A DNA stretch of 64,000 nt. It comes from Sympetrum striolatum (taxonomy: Eukaryota; Arthropoda; Insecta; Odonata; Libellulidae). The notes under the pieces were generated by a model. The model saw nothing but the letters and a program-made list of their open reading frames with translations. It was not told the DNA's origin and did not search any database. Position numbers and translations under genes: made by a program. The DNA lies in assembly GCA_947579665.1 (NCBI GenBank), contig CANPUZ010000060.1, positions 62,001-126,000 of the forward strand, in the 5' to 3' direction. This document shows positions 44,654-57,413 of this stretch, in pieces (within the stretch, counting starts at the first letter, position 1; each line of letters starts with the position of its first letter).

Positions 44654-45943
44654 ATTTACTTTGCTTAGACACCGTAAATTTCGCTTATTAGACTCCACTT
44701 ATTACGCTTTTAGTCCGCTTTATTTGCTGAGAGTCCCTTCAATTAATATAGAGTCCGATCAATTCGCCTAGATTCCGCTTCATTTGCTCAGAGCCCAATT
44801 AGCTCGAGTTGAAACAGCTTCTTTCGCTGAGAGTCCGCTTAGTTCGCTTAGACTCCGATTATCAGCTTCGTGACGGCTTATATCACATATAAACCGCTTA
44901 TTCCGCTAAGAGTCCAATAAGCTTGCTTAGAGTCCGTTTCCATCGCTTAGAGTTAACTTCATTCGCTTAATTGAAATTATTTATGTAAGTGAACTCTCAT
45001 TTCGCTTTGATACCGCTTTATTTGCTTAAATTCTTTTCTTTCACTTAGAGTCATTTTCTTTGCTAAGAGTCCGCTACATTCGCTTAGACTCTTTTTATTT
45101 CGCTTAGTGACCGCTTATATCCTTTATAGTCCGCTTTATTCGTTTAGACTCCTATTATTTCGCTATGTGACAGCTTATTTCGCTTAGACTCTGATATGCC
45201 AGCATTGAGTCCGATTACTTCCCATAGAGACGGATTAGCATGGATTGCCTTTGCTTAGAGACCGCTTAGTTTCTAAGAGACATCTTAACTCGCTTTTAAA
45301 ACGCTTTTAAACCGCTTTTATTCCTATTAGTTCGGTCACGGAAAGAACTAATCGGAATTAACAGTTAGTTTAGGTTGGGTTAGGTTTGGTTGTGTCTGGT
45401 TGGGTTGGGTTGCTTAAAAATCCATTTACTTCACTTTGACACCGTTAATTTCACTCATACTCCACTTGTAACGCTTTAAGTCCACTTTATTTGCTCAGAG
45501 TCCCTTCAATAAATTTTTGAGTCCGCTTAAATCGCTTGGACTCCGATTAATTCGCTTAGTGACGGCTCATTTCGCTTAGAATCCGCTTTTTTCGCTAAAG
45601 GTCCACTAAGCTCGCTTTGAGTCCGCTTCTTTCGCTGAGAGTCTGCTTCATTCGCTTACACTCATTTTATTTCGCTAAGTGACCGCTTTTTTCCTTTCGA
45701 GTCCGCTTTATTCGATTAGACTCATGTTATTTCGCTATATAACAGCACATTTCGCTTAGACTATGATATGCCCACATTGAATCCGATTTCTTCCCATAGA
45801 TACAGCTTGGCATGGATAGCCTTCGCTTAGAGACCGCTTAGTTTTTCTAGTGACAGCTTAACTCAATTATAACACGCTTTGAAACGGCTTTTATTCCAAT
45901 TAGTTCGGTCACAGAACGAACTAATCGGAATTAACAGTTAGTT
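44654..45943 (+). repeat. Long spacer, short G-array 45370-45412, second spacer
   Basis: The full-length arrangement: long spacer of about 716 bp with landmarks AGCTCGAGTTGAAACAGC and GATATGCCAGC, then a hairpin, a short array, a second spacer of about 530 bp (landmark TATAACAGCACATTTCGC) and the hairpin at 45893-45931. Confidence 0.8.
45893..45931 (+). other. Array lead-in hairpin, variant 1
   Basis: Same 15/9/15 structure as 33078-33116, one A-C mismatch, directly before TAACAGTTAG and the array at 45944. Confidence 0.75.
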
Positions 45944-46610
45944 TAGGTTGGGTTAGTTTGGGTTGTGTCTGGTTGGGTTTGGTTGTTTGGGTTGGGTTGG
46001 GTTGGGATATTTGGGTTGGGTTTGGTTGGGTTGGGTTGAATAGGGTTGGGTTGGGTTGTGTTGGGTTGGGTTGGGTTGGGTTGGGTTAGGTTGGGTTGGG
46101 TTGGGTTGGGTTAGGTTGGGTTGGGTAGGGTTGGGTTGGGTTCGGTTGGGTTGGGTTGGGTTGGGTTGTGTTGGGTTGGGTTTGGTTGGGTTGGGGTAGG
46201 TTGTGTTGGGTTGGGTTGGGTTCGGTTGGGTAGAGTTGGGTTGGGTTGGGTTGGGTAGGTTTGGGTTGGGTTGGGTTGGGTTGGTGTGGGTTGGGTTGGG
46301 TTGGCTTGGGGTGGGTTGGGTTGGGTTGGGTGGGGTTGGGTAGGGTTGGGTTGGGTTGGGTTGGGTTGGGTTGGGTTGGGTTGGGTTGGGGTAGGTTGGG
46401 TTGGGTTGCGTTGGGTTAGGTTGGGTTGGGTTGGGTTGGGTAGGGTTGGGTTGGGTTGGGTTGGGTTTGGTTGGGTTGGGTTGGGTTGGGTTGGGTTGGG
46501 TTGGGGTGGGTTGGGTTGGGTTGGGTTGGGTTGGGTTGGGTAGGGTTGGGTTTGGTTGGGTTGGGTTGGGTTGGGTTTGGTTGGGTTGGGTTTGGTTGGG
46601 TTGGGTTGGG
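45944..46610 (+). repeat. G-rich array, 667 bp
   Basis: TTGGG with TTGGGG, TTCGG and TAGGG variants. The right half (from about 46250) matches the right half of the 47329-48604 array, including GGGTTGCGTTGGGTTAGG. Confidence 0.9.
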
Positions 46611-47328
46611 TATTTACTTCGCTTAGACACCGTAAATTTCGCTTATTAGACTCCACTTATTACGCTTTTAGTCCGCTTTATTTGCTGAGAGTCCCTTTAA
46701 TTAATATAGAGTCCGATCAATTCGCTTAGATTCCGCTTCATTTGCTCAGAGCCCAATTAGCTCGAGTTGAAACAGCTTCTTTCGCTGAGAGTCTGCTTAA
46801 TTCGCTTAGACTCCGATTATTAGCTTCGTGACGGCTTATATCACATATAAACCGCTTATTCCGCTAAGAGTCCAATAAGCTTAATTAGAGTCCGTTTCCA
46901 TCGCTTAGAGTTAACTTCATTCGCTTAATCGAAATTATTTAAGTAAGTGAACTCTCATTTCGCTTTGATACCGCTTTATTTGCTTAAATTCTTTTCTTTC
47001 ACTTAGAGTCATTTTCTTTGCTAAGAGTCCGCTACATTCGCTTAGACTCTTTTTATTTCGCTTAGTGACCGCTTATATCCTTTATAGTCCGCTTTATTCG
47101 TTTAGACTCCTATTATTTCGCTATGTGACAGCTTATTTCGCTTAGACTCTGATATGCCAGCATTGAGTCCGATTACTTCCCATAGAGACGGATTAGCATG
47201 GATAGCCTTTGATTATAGACCGCTTAGTTTCTAAGAGACATCTTAACTCGCTTTTAAAACGCTTTAAAACCGCTTTTATTCCTATTAGTTCGTTCAAAGA
47301 AATACCTAATCGGAATTAACAGTTAGTT
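46611..47328 (+). repeat. Long 20-bp-repeat spacer
   Basis: A close relative of 44654-45369, with CGCTTATTAGACTCC near the start and private changes such as AAGCTTAATTAGAGTCC. It ends in a hairpin with CGTTCAAAGAAATACC as loop region. Confidence 0.8.
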
Positions 47329-48604
47329 TAGGTTGGGTTAGTTTGGGTTGTGTCTGGTTGGGTTTGGTTGTTTGGGTTGGGTTGGGTTGGGTTGGGTAGG
47401 GATTGGTTGTATGGGTTGGGTTGGGTTCGGTTGGGTTGGGTTGGGTTGGGTTTTGTTTGGTTGGGTTTCGTTGGGTTTGGTTTGTTTGGGATGGGTCGGG
47501 TTGGGTTGCGTTGGGTTGCGTTGGGTTCGGATTGGTTGAGTTAGGTTGGTTGTTGGTTGGGTTTGGTTGGATTGGGTTGTGTTGGGTTGGGTTGGGTTGG
47601 GTTAGGTCGGGCTGGGTTGGGTTGGGTTGGGTTGGGTTGGGTCAGCTTGGGTTGGGTTGGGTTGGGTTGGGTTGGGTTGGGTTTGTTTGGGTTGGGTTGG
47701 GTTGGGTTGGGTATGGTTGGGTTGGGTTGGGTTGTGTTGGGTTGGGTTGGGTTAAGTTGGGTTGGGTTGGGTTGGGTTGGGTTGGGTTGGATGGTTGGGT
47801 TTGGTTGGGTTGGGTTGGGTTGGGGTAGATTGGGTTGGGTTGGGTTGGGTTGGGTAGGGTTGGGTTGGGTTGGGTTGGGTTAGGTTGCGTTGGGTTGGGG
47901 TGGGTAGGGTTAGGTTGGGTTGGGTTTGGTTGGGATGGGTTGGGTTGGGTATGGTTGGGTTGGGTTGGGTTGGGTTGGGTTGGGGTGGGTTGGGTTGGGT
48001 TGAGTTGGGGTGGGTTGGGTTGGGTTGGGTAGGAATGGGTTGGGTTGGGTTGGGTTGGGTTGGGTTGGGTTTGGTTGGGTTGGGTTGGGTTGGGTTGGGT
48101 TGGGTAGGGTTGGGTTGGGTTTGGTTTGGTTGGGTTGGGTTGGGTTGGGGTGGGTTGGGTTGGGTTGGGTTGGGTTGGGTTGGGTTGGGATGTGTTGGGT
48201 TGGGTTTTGTTGGGTTGGGGTAGGTTGGGTTGGGTTGGGTTGGGTTGGGTTGGGTAGAGTTGGGTTGGGTTGGGTAGGTTTGGGTTGGGTTGGGTTGGGT
48301 TGGAGTGGGTTGGGTTGGGTTGGGGTGGGTTGGGTGGGGTTGGGTAGGGTTGGGTAGGGTTGGGTTGGGTTGGGTTGGGTTGGGTTGGGTTGGGTTGGGG
48401 TAGGTTGGGTTGGGTTGCGTTGGGTTAGGTTGGGTTGGGTTGGGTTGGGTAGGGTTGGGTTGGGTTGGGTTGGGTTGGGTTGGGTTGGGGTGGGTTGGGT
48501 TGGGTTGGGTTGGGTTGGGTAGGGTTGGGTTTCGTTGGGTTGGGTTGGGTTGGGTTTGGTTGGGTTGGGTTTGGTTGGGATGGGTTTGGTTGGGTTGGGT
48601 TGGG
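47329..48604 (+). repeat. Longest G-rich array, 1.28 kb
   Basis: The left part parallels array 9 (GGGATTGGTTGTATGGG, the GGGCTGGG/GTCAGCTT pair with C at 47612 and 47643). The right part parallels the 45944-46610 array. It looks like a fusion or gene-conversion product of the two. Ends TTGGGTATTTACTTCGC. Confidence 0.9.
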
Positions 48605-49895
48605 TATTTACTTCGCTTAGACACCGTAAATTTCGCTTATTAGACTCCACTTATTGTGCTTTTAGTCCGCTTTATTTGCTGAGAGTCCCTTCAATTAATA
48701 TAGAGTCCGATCAATTCGCTTAGATTCCGCTTCATTTGCTCAGAGCCCAATTAGCTCGAGTTGAAACAGCTTCTTTCGCTGAGAGTCCGCTTAATTCGCT
48801 TAGACTCCGACTATCAGCTTCGTGACGGCTTATATCACATATAAACCGCTTATTCCGCTAAGAGTCCAATAAGCTCGCTTAGAGTCCGTTTCCTTCGCTT
48901 AGAGTCCACTTCATTGGCTTGATTCAAATTATTTAAGTAAGTGAACTCTCATTTCGCTTAGATACCGCTTTATTTGCTTAAATTCTTTTCTTTCACTTAG
49001 AGTCATTTTCTTTGCTAAGAGTCCGCTACATTCGCTTATACTCTTTTTATTTCGCTTAGTGACCGCTTATTTCCTTTATAGTCCGCTTTATTCCTTTAGA
49101 CTCCTATTATTTCGCTATGTGACAGCTTATTTCGCTTAGACTCTGATATGCCAGCATTGAGTCCGATTACTTCCCATAGAGACGGCTGAGCATGGATAGC
49201 CTTTGCTTAGAGACCGCTTAGTTTCTAAGAGACATCTTAACTCGCTTTTAAAACGCTTTAAAACTGCTTTTATTCCTATTAGTTCGGTCACAGAAAGAAC
49301 TAATCGGAATTAACAGTTACTTTAGGTTGGGTTAGGTTTGGTTGTGTCTGGTTGGGTTGGGTTGCTTACAAATCCTTTTACCTCGCTTTGACACCGTTAA
49401 TTTCGCTCACACTCCACTTATAACGCTTTTAGTCCACTTTATTTGCTCAGAGTCCCTTCAATAAATTTTTGAGTCTGCTTAATTCGCTTGGACTCCGATT
49501 ATTTCGCTTAGTGACGGCTTATTTCGCTTAGAATCCGCTTTTTTCGCTAAAGGTCCACTAAGCTCGCTTTGAGTCCGCTTCTTTCGCTAAGAGTCTGCTT
49601 CATTCGCTTATACTAATTTTATTTCGCTTAGTGATCGCTTTTTTCCTTTAGAGTCCGCTTTATTCGCTTAGACTCATATTATTTCGCTATATAACAGCAC
49701 ATTTCGGTTAGACTATGATATGCCCACATTGAATCCGATTACTTACCATAGATACAGCTTGGCATGGATAGCCTTCGCTTAGAGACGGCTTAGTTCTTCT
49801 AGTGACAGCTTAACTCGCTTATAACACGCTTTGAAACCGATATTATTCCATTTAGTTCGGTCACAGAACGAACTAATCGGAATTAACAGTTAGTT
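48605..49895 (+). repeat. Long spacer, short G-array 49322-49364, second spacer
   Basis: Full-length arrangement as at 44654-45943. A private variant CTTATACTAATTTTATTTCG near 49610 is shared with 59711 and ties this block to the repeat at 59.4 kb. Terminal hairpin 49845-49883. Confidence 0.8.
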
Positions 49896-50173
49896 TAGGT
49901 TGGGTTAGTTTGGGTTGTGTCTGGTTGGGTTTGGTTGTTTGGGTTGGGTTGGGTTGGGTTGGGATGTTTGGGTTGGGTTGGGTTGGGTTGGGTTGGGGTA
50001 GGTTGGGTTGGGTTGGGTTGGGTTGGGTTGGGTAGGGTAGGGTTGGGTTGGGTTGGGTTGGGTTTGGTTTGGTTGGGTTGGGGTGGGTTGGGTTGAGTTG
50101 GGTAGGTTAGGGTTGGGTTGGGTTGGTTTGGGTTGGAGTGGGTTGGTTTGGGTTGGGTTGGGGTGGGTTGGGT
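49896..50173 (+). repeat. G-rich array, 278 bp, type-2 end
   Basis: Short array ending GGGTGGGTTGGGTTCGCTTA. Nearly the same as 60003-60280. It contains GGTTTGGTTTGG where the partner has one TTTGG fewer. Confidence 0.9.
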
Positions 50174-51509
50174 TCGCTTAGACTCTGATATGCCAGCATT
50201 GAGTCCGATTACTTCCCATAGAGACAGCTTAGCATGGATAGCCTTTGCTTAGAGACCGCTTAGTTTCTAAGAGACATCTTAACTCGCTTTTAAAACGCTT
50301 TAAAACCGCTTTTATTATTATTAGTTCGGTCACAGAAAGAACTAATTGGAATTAACAGTTAGTTCAGGTTGGGTTAGGTTTGGTTGTGTCTGGTTGGGTT
50401 GGGTTGCTTAAAAATCCATTTACTTCACTTTGACACCGTTAATTTAGCTCATACTCCACTTATAACGCTTTTAGTCCACTTTATTTGCTCAGAGTCCCTT
50501 CAATAAATTTTTGAGTCCGCTTAATTCGCTTGGACTCCGATTAATTCGCTTAGTGACGGCTTATTTCGCTTAGAATCCGCTTTTTTCGCTAAAGGTCCAC
50601 TAAGCTCGCTTTGAGTCCGCTTCTTTCGCTAAGAGTCTGCTTCATTCGCTTAGACTCATTTTATTTCGCTTAGTGACCGCTTATTTCCTTTATAGTCCGC
50701 TTTATTCCTTTAGACTCCTATTATTTCGCTATGTGACAGCTTATTTCGCTTAGACTCTGATATGCCAGCATTGAGTCCGATTACTTCCCATTGAGACGGC
50801 TGAGCATGGATAGCCTTTGCTTAGAGACCGCTTAGTTTCTAAGAGACATCTTAACTCGCTTTTAAAACGCTTTAAAACTGCTTTTATTCCTATTAGTTCG
50901 GTCACAGAAAGAACTAATCGGAATTAACAGTTACTTTAGGTTGGGTTAGGTTTGGTTGTGTCTGGTTGGGTTGGGTTGCTTAAAAATCCTTTTACCTCGC
51001 TTTGACACCGTTAATTTCGCTCACACTCCACTTATAACGCTTTTAGTCCACTTTATTTGCTCAGAGTCCCTTCAATAAATTTTTGAGTCTGCTTAATTCG
51101 CTTGGACTCCGATTATTTCGCTTAGTGACGGCTTATTTCGCTTAGAATCCGCTTTTTTCGCTAAAGGTCCACTAAGCTCGCTTTGAGTCCGCTTCTTTCG
51201 CTAAGAGTCTGCTTCATTCGCTTATACTCATTTTATTTCGCTTAGTGATCGCTTTTTTCCTTTAGAGTCCGCTTTATTCGCTTAGACTCATATTATTTCG
51301 CTATATAACAGCACATTTCGGTTAGACAATGATATGCCCACATTGTATCCGATTACTTACCATAGATACAGCTTGGCATGGATAGCCTTCGCTTAGAGAC
51401 GGCTTAGTTCTTCTAGTGACAGCTTAACTCGCTTATAACACGCTTTGAAACCGATATTATTCCATTTAGTTCGGTCACAGAACGAACTAATCGGAATTAA
51501 CAGTTAGTT
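50174..51509 (+). repeat. Spacers with two short G-arrays (50366-50408, 50936-50978)
   Basis: A 192-bp spacer, a short array, a spacer of about 527 bp, a second short array and another spacer of about 530 bp, ending in the lead-in hairpin. The partner at 60281-61316 lacks 180 bp and 120 bp of 20-bp units. Confidence 0.8.
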
Positions 51510-51847
51510 TAGGTTGGGTTAGTTTGGGTTGTGTCTGGTTGGGTTTGGTTGTTTGGGTTTGGTTGGGTAGGGTTGGGATGTTTGGGTTGGGTTGGGTTGG
51601 GTTGGGTAGGGTTGGGTTTGGTTGGGTTGGGTTGGGTTGGGTTGGGGTAGGTTGGGTTGGGTTGGGTTGGGTTGGGTTGGGTTGGGTCGGGTAGGGTTGG
51701 GTTGGGTTGGGTTGGGTTGGGTTGGGTTGGGTTGGGTTTGGTTGGGTTGGGTTGGGGTGGGTTGGGTTGAGTTGGGTAGGTTAGGGTTGGGTTGGGTTGG
51801 TTTGGGTTGGAGTGGGTTGGGTTGGGTTGGGTTGGGGTGGGTTGGGT
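51510..51847 (+). repeat. G-rich array, 338 bp, type-2 end
   Basis: Contains GGGTCGGGTAGGG. Ends GGGTTCGCTTAGACTCTGA followed by TATGCAAGC. The partner is 61317-61641. Confidence 0.9.
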
Positions 51848-52603
51848 TCGCTTAGACTCTGATATGCAAGCATTGAGTCCGATTACTTCCCTTAGAGTCA
51901 GCTTAGCATGGATAGCCTTTGCTTAGAGACCGCTTAGTTTCTAAGAGACATCTTAACTCGCTTTTAAAACTGCTTTTATTATTATTAGTTCGGTCACAGA
52001 AAGAACTAATCGGAATTAACAGTTACTTTAGGTTGGGTTAGGTTTGGTTGTGTCTGGTTGGGTTGGGTTGCTTAAAAATCCATTAACTTCACTTTGACAC
52101 CGTTAATTTCGCTCATACTCCACTTATAACGCTTTTAGTCCACTTTATTTGCTCAGAGTCCCTTCAATAAATTTTTGAGTCCGCTTAATTCGCTTGGACT
52201 CCGATTAATTCGCTTAGTGACGGCTTATTTCGCTTAGAATCCGCTTTTTTCGCTAAAGGTCCACTAAGCTCGCTTTGAGTCCGCTTCTTTCGCTAAGAGT
52301 CTGCTTCATTCGCTTAGACTCATTTTATTTCGCTTAGTGACCGCTTTTTTCCTTTAGAGTCCGCTTTATTCGCTTAGACTCATGTTATTTCGCTATATAA
52401 CAGCACATTTCGCTTAGACTATGATATGCCCACATTGAATCCGATTTCTTCCCATAGATACAGCTTGGCATGGATAGCCTTCGCTTAGAGACCGCTTAGT
52501 TTTTCTAGTGACAGCATAACTCAATTATAACACGCTTTGGAACGGCTTTTATTCCAATTAGTTCGGTCACAGAACGAACTAATCGGAAAATAACAGTTAG
52601 TTT
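51848..52603 (+). repeat. Spacer block with short G-array 52029-52071
   Basis: Private changes TATGCAAGC and CCCTTAGAGTCAGC are shared only with 61642-62396. Ends in a hairpin followed by GGAAAATAACAG, where other copies read GGAATTAACAG. Confidence 0.8.
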
Positions 52604-53299
52604 AGGTTGGGTTAGTTTGGGTTGTGTCTGGTTGGGTTTGGTTGTTTGGGTTGGGTTGGGATGTTTGGGTTGGGTTGGGTTGGGGTGGGTTGGGTAGGGT
52701 TGGGTTGAGTTGGGTTGGGTTTGGTTGGGTTGGGTTGGGTTGGGGTAGGTTGGGTTGAGTTGGGTTGGGTTTGGTTGGGTTGGGTTGGGTTGGGTTGGGG
52801 TAGCTTGGGTTGGGTTGGGTAGGGTTGGGTTAGGTTGGGTTGGGTTTGGTTGGGTTGGGTTCGGTTGGGTAGGGTTGGGTTGGGTTGGGTTGGGTTGGGT
52901 TGGGTTGGGTTGTGTTGGGTTGGGTTTGGTTGGGTTGGGGTAGGATGGGTTGGGTTGGGTTGGGTTGGGTTGGGTAGAGTTGGGTTGGGTTGGGTTGAGT
53001 AGGTTTGGGTTGGGTTGGGTTGGGTTGGGGTGGGTTGGGTTGGGTTGGGGTGGGTTGGGTTGGGTTGGGTGGGGTTGGGTAGGGTTGGGTTGGGTTGGGT
53101 TGGGTTGGGTTTGGTTGGGTTGGGTTGGGGTAGGTTGGGTTGGGTTGCGTTGGGTTAGGTTGGGTTGGGTTGGGTTGGGTAGGGTTGGGTTGGGTTGGGT
53201 TGGGTTAGGTTGGGTTGGGTTGGGTTGGGTTGGGTTGGGTTGGGTTGGGTTGGGGTGGGTTGGGTTGGGTTGGGTTGGGTTTGGTTGGGTTGGGTTGGG
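52604..53299 (+). repeat. G-rich array, ~696 bp, type-1 end
   Basis: Has GGGGTAGCTTGGG and repeated TTGAG units on the left. The right end GGGTATTTACTTTGC is shared with 44653 and 63072. Confidence 0.9.
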
Positions 53300-54409
53300 T
53301 ATTTACTTTGCTTAGACACCGTAAATTTCGCTTATTAGACTCCACTTATTACGATTTTAGTCCGCTTTATTTGCTGAGAGTCCCTTCAATTAATATAGAG
53401 TCCGATCAATTCGCTTAGATTCCGCTTCATTTGCTCAGAGCCCAATTAGCTCGAGTTGAAACAGCTTCTTTCGCTGAGAGTCCGCTTAATTCGCTTAGAC
53501 TCTGATCATTAGCTTCGTGACGGCTTATATCACATATAAACCGCTTATTCCGCTAAGAGTCCAATAAGCTTGCTTAGAGTCCGTTTCCATCGCTTAGAGT
53601 TAACTTCATTCGCTTAATTGAAATTATTTAAGTAAGTGAACTCTCATTTCGCTTTGATACCGCTTTATTTGCTTAAATTCTTTTCTTTCACTTAGAGTCA
53701 TTTTCTTTGCTAAGAGTCCGCAACATTCGCTTAGACTCTTTTTATTTCGCGTAGTGACCGCTTATATCCTTTATAGTCCGCTTTATTCGTTTAGACTCCT
53801 ATTATTTCGCTATGTGACAGCTTATTTCGCTTAGACACTGATATGCCAGCATTGAGTCCGATTACTTCCCATAGAGACGGATTAGCATGGATAGCCTATG
53901 CTTAGAGACCGCTTAGTTTCTAAGAGACATCTTAACTCGCTTTTAAAACGCTTTTAAACCGCATTTATTCCTATTAGTTCGGTCACAGAAAGAACTAATC
54001 GGAATTAACAGTTAGTTTAGGTTGGGTTAGGTTTGGTTTTGTCTGGTTGGGTTGGGTTGCTTAAAAATCCATTTACTTCACTTTGACACCATTAATTTCG
54101 CTCATACTCCACTTATAACGCTTTTAGTCCACTTTATTTGCTCAGAGTCCCTTCAATAAATTTTTGAGTCCGCTTAATTCGCTTGGACTCATATTATTTC
54201 GCTATATAACAGCACATTTCGCTTAGACTATGATATGCCCACATTGAATCCGATTTCCTCCCATAGATACAGCTTGGCATGGATAGCCTTCGCTTAGAGA
54301 CCGCTTCGTTTTTCTAGTGACAGCTTAACTCAATTATAACAGGCTTTGAAACGGCTTTTATTCCAATTAGTTCGGTCACAGAACGAACTAATCGGAATTA
54401 ACAGTTAGT
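53300..54409 (+). repeat. Long spacer, short G-array 54018-54060, shortened spacer
   Basis: Long spacer with the private CGCGTAGTGACC variant (shared with 63520). After the short array the second spacer has lost 20-bp units (GCTTGGACTCATATTATTTC), as in 32778-33127 and 63833-64000. Confidence 0.8.
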
Positions 54410-55047
54410 TTAGGTTGGGTTAGTTTGGGTTGTGTCTGGTTGGGTTTGGTTGTTTGGGTTGGGTTGGGTTGGGATGTTTGGGTTGGGATGGGTTGGGTTG
54501 GGTTGGATTGGGTTGGGTAGGGTTGGGTTGGATTGGGTTGGGTTGGGTTAGGTTGGGATGGGTTGGGTTGGGTAGGGTTGGGCTGGGAAGGGTTGGGTTG
54601 GGTTGGGTTGGGGTGGGTTGGGTTGGGTTGGGTTTGGTTTGGTTTGGTTGGGTTGGGTTGGGTATGGTTGGGTTGAGTTGTGTTGGGTGTTAGTTGGTTG
54701 GGTTGGGTTGGGTTGGGTTGGGTAGGGTTGGGTTGGGTTGGGTTCGGTTGGGTTGGGTTGGGTTGGGTTGGAATGGGTAGGGTTTGTTTGGGTTGGGTTG
54801 GGTTGGGTTGGGTGTTGGTAAGGTTGGGTTGGGTTGGGTTGGGTTAGGTTGGGCTGGGTTGGGTTGGGTTGGGTTGAGTCAGCTTGGGTTGGGTTGGGTT
54901 GGGTTGGTTTGGGTAGTGATGGGTTGGATTGTGTTGGGTTGGGTTGGGTTGGGTTGGGTAGGGTTGGGTTGGGTTGGGTTGGGTTGTGTTGGGTTGGGTT
55001 GGGTTAAGTTGGGTTGGGTTGGGTTGGGTTGGATGGGTTGGGTTGGG
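54410..55047 (+). repeat. G-rich array, ~638 bp
   Basis: A relative of array 11, with the GGGCTGGG/CAGCTT pair (C at 54854 and 54880) and GGGCTGGGAAGGG. Ends TTGGGTATTTACTTCGC. Confidence 0.9.
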
Positions 55048-55196
55048 TATTTACTTCGCTAAGACACCGTAAATTTCGCTTAGAGACCGCTTAGTTTTCT
55101 AAGAGACATCTTAACTCGCTTTTAAAACGCTTTAAAACCGCTTTTATTCCTATTAGTTCGGTCAAAGAAATACCTAATCGGAATTAACAGTTAGTT
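55048..55196 (+). repeat. Minimal spacer (~149 bp)
   Basis: The shortest spacer between two long arrays: only ACACCGTAAATTTCGC, AGAGACCGCTTAGTTTTC and the hairpin region remain. Confidence 0.8.
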
Positions 55197-56127
55197 TAGG
55201 TTGGGTTAGTTTGGGTTGTGTCTGGTTTGATTTGGTTGTTTGGGTTGGGTTGGGTTCGGTTGGCTTGGGTTGGGTTGGGTTTTGTTTGGTTGGGTTGTGT
55301 TGGGTTTGGTTGTTTGGGTTGGGTTGGGTTCGGTTGGGTTGGGTTGGGTTGGGTTTTGTTTGGTTGGGTTGTGTTGGGTTTGGTTTGTTTGGGATGGGTC
55401 GGGTTGGGTTGCGTTGGGTTGCGTTGGGTTTGGATTGGTTGGGTTAGGTTGGTTGTTGGTTGGGTTTGGTTGGATTGGGTTGTGTTGGGTTGGGTTGGGT
55501 TGGGTTGGGTTAGGTTGGGCTGGGTTGGGTTGGGTTGGGTTGGGTCAGCTTGGGTTGGGTTGGGTTGGGTTGGGTTGGGTTGGGTTGGGTTTTGTTGGGT
55601 TGGGTTGGGTTGGGTAGGGTTGGGTTGGGTTGGGTTGTGTTGGGTTGGGTTGGGTTAAGTTGGGTTGGGTTGGGTTGGGTTGGGTTGGATGGTTGGGTTG
55701 GGTTGGGTTGGGTTGGGTTGGGGTAGATTGGGTTGGGTTGGGTTGGGTTGGGTAGGGTTGGGTTGGGTTGGGTTGGGTTGGGTTGGGTTGGGTTAGGGTG
55801 GGTTGGGTTGGGTTGGGTTGGGATGGGTAGGGTTGGGATGGGTTGGGTTGGGTATGGTTGGGTTGGGTTGGGTTGGGTAAAGTTGGGGTGGGTTGGGTTG
55901 GGTTGAGTTGGGACGGGTTGGGTTGGGTTGGGTAGGGTTGGGTTGGGTTTGGTTGGGTTGGGTTGGGTTTGGTTGGGTTGGGTTGGGGTAGGTTGGGTTG
56001 GGTTGGGTTGGGTTGGGTTGGGTAGGGTTGGGTTGGGTTTGGTTTGGTTGGGTTGGGTTGGGTTGGGGTGGGTTGGGTTGGGTTGGGTTGGGTAGGGTTG
56101 GGTTGGGTTGGGTTGGGTTGGGTTGGG
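55197..56127 (+). repeat. G-rich array, ~931 bp
   Basis: Contains a duplicated stretch of about 85 bp near 55240-55400 (TTTTGTTTGGTTGGGTTGTG twice) and the GGGCTGGG/GTCAGCTT pair (C at 55520 and 55546). Type-1 end. Confidence 0.9.
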
Positions 56128-57413
56128 TATTTACTTCGCTTAGACACCGTAAATTTAGCTTAGACTCCACTTATTACGCTTTTAGTCCACTTTATTTGCT
56201 GAGAGTCCCTTCAATTAATATAGAGTCCGATCAATTCGCTTAGAGTCCGCTTTATTTGCTCAGAGCCCAATTAGCTCGAGTTGAAACAGCTTCTTTCGCT
56301 GAGAGTCCGCTTAATTCGCTTAGACTCCGATTATCAGCTTCGTGACGGCTTATATCACATAGAAACCGCTTATTTCGCTAAGAGTCCAATAAGCTCGCGT
56401 AGAGTCCGATTCCTTCGCTTAGAGTCCACTTCATTCGCTTGATTCAAATTATTTAAGTAAGTGAACTCTCATTTCGCGTAGATACCGCTTTATTTGCTTA
56501 AATTCTTTTCTTTCACTTAGAGTCATTTTCTTTGCTATGAGTCCGCTACATTCGCTTAGACTCTTTTTATTTCGCTTAGTGACCGCTTATTTCCTTTATA
56601 GTCCGCTTTATTCTTTTAGACTCCTATTATTTCGCTATGTGACAGCTTATTTCGCTTAGACTCTGATATGCCAGCATTGAGTCCGATTACTTCCCATAGA
56701 GACGGCTTAGCATGGATAGCCTTTGCTTAGAGACCGCTTAGTTTCTAAGAGACATCTTAACTCGCTTTTAAATGCTTTAAAACTGCTTTTATTATTATTA
56801 GTTCGGTCACAGAAAGAACTAATCGGAATTAACAGTTAGTTTAGGTTGGGTTAGGTTTGGTTGTGTCTGGTTGGGATGGGTTGCTTAAAAATCCTTTTAC
56901 CTCGCTTTGACACCGTTAATTTCGCTCACACTCCACTTATAACGCTTTTAGTCCACTTTATTTGCTCAGAGTCCCTTCAATAAATTTTTGAGTCCGCTTA
57001 ATTCGCTTGGACTCCGATTATTTCGCTTTGTGACGGCTAATTTCGCTTAGAATCCGCTTTTTTCGCTAAAGGTCCACTAAGCTCGCTTTGAGTCCGCTTC
57101 TTTCGCTAAGAGTCTGCTTCATTCGCTTATACTCATTTTATTTCGCTTAGTGACCGCTTTTTTCCTTTAGAGTCCGCTTTATTCGCTTAGACTCATATTA
57201 TTTCGCTATATAACAGCACATTTCGCTTAGACTATGATATGCCCACATTGAATCCGATTACTTCCCATAGATACAGCTTGGAATGGATAGCCTTCGCTTA
57301 GAGACCGCTTAGTTTTTCTAGTGACAGCTTAACTCGCTTATAACACGCTTTGAAACCGATATTATTCCATTTAGTTCGGTCACAGAACGAACTAATCGGA
57401 ATTAACAGTTAGT
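56128..57413 (+). repeat. Long spacer, short G-array 56841-56884, second spacer
   Basis: Full-length arrangement. The short array reads TTGGGATGGGTTGCTTAAAA. The lead-in for the next array is TTAGGTTAGGTTAGTTTGGG. Confidence 0.8.
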
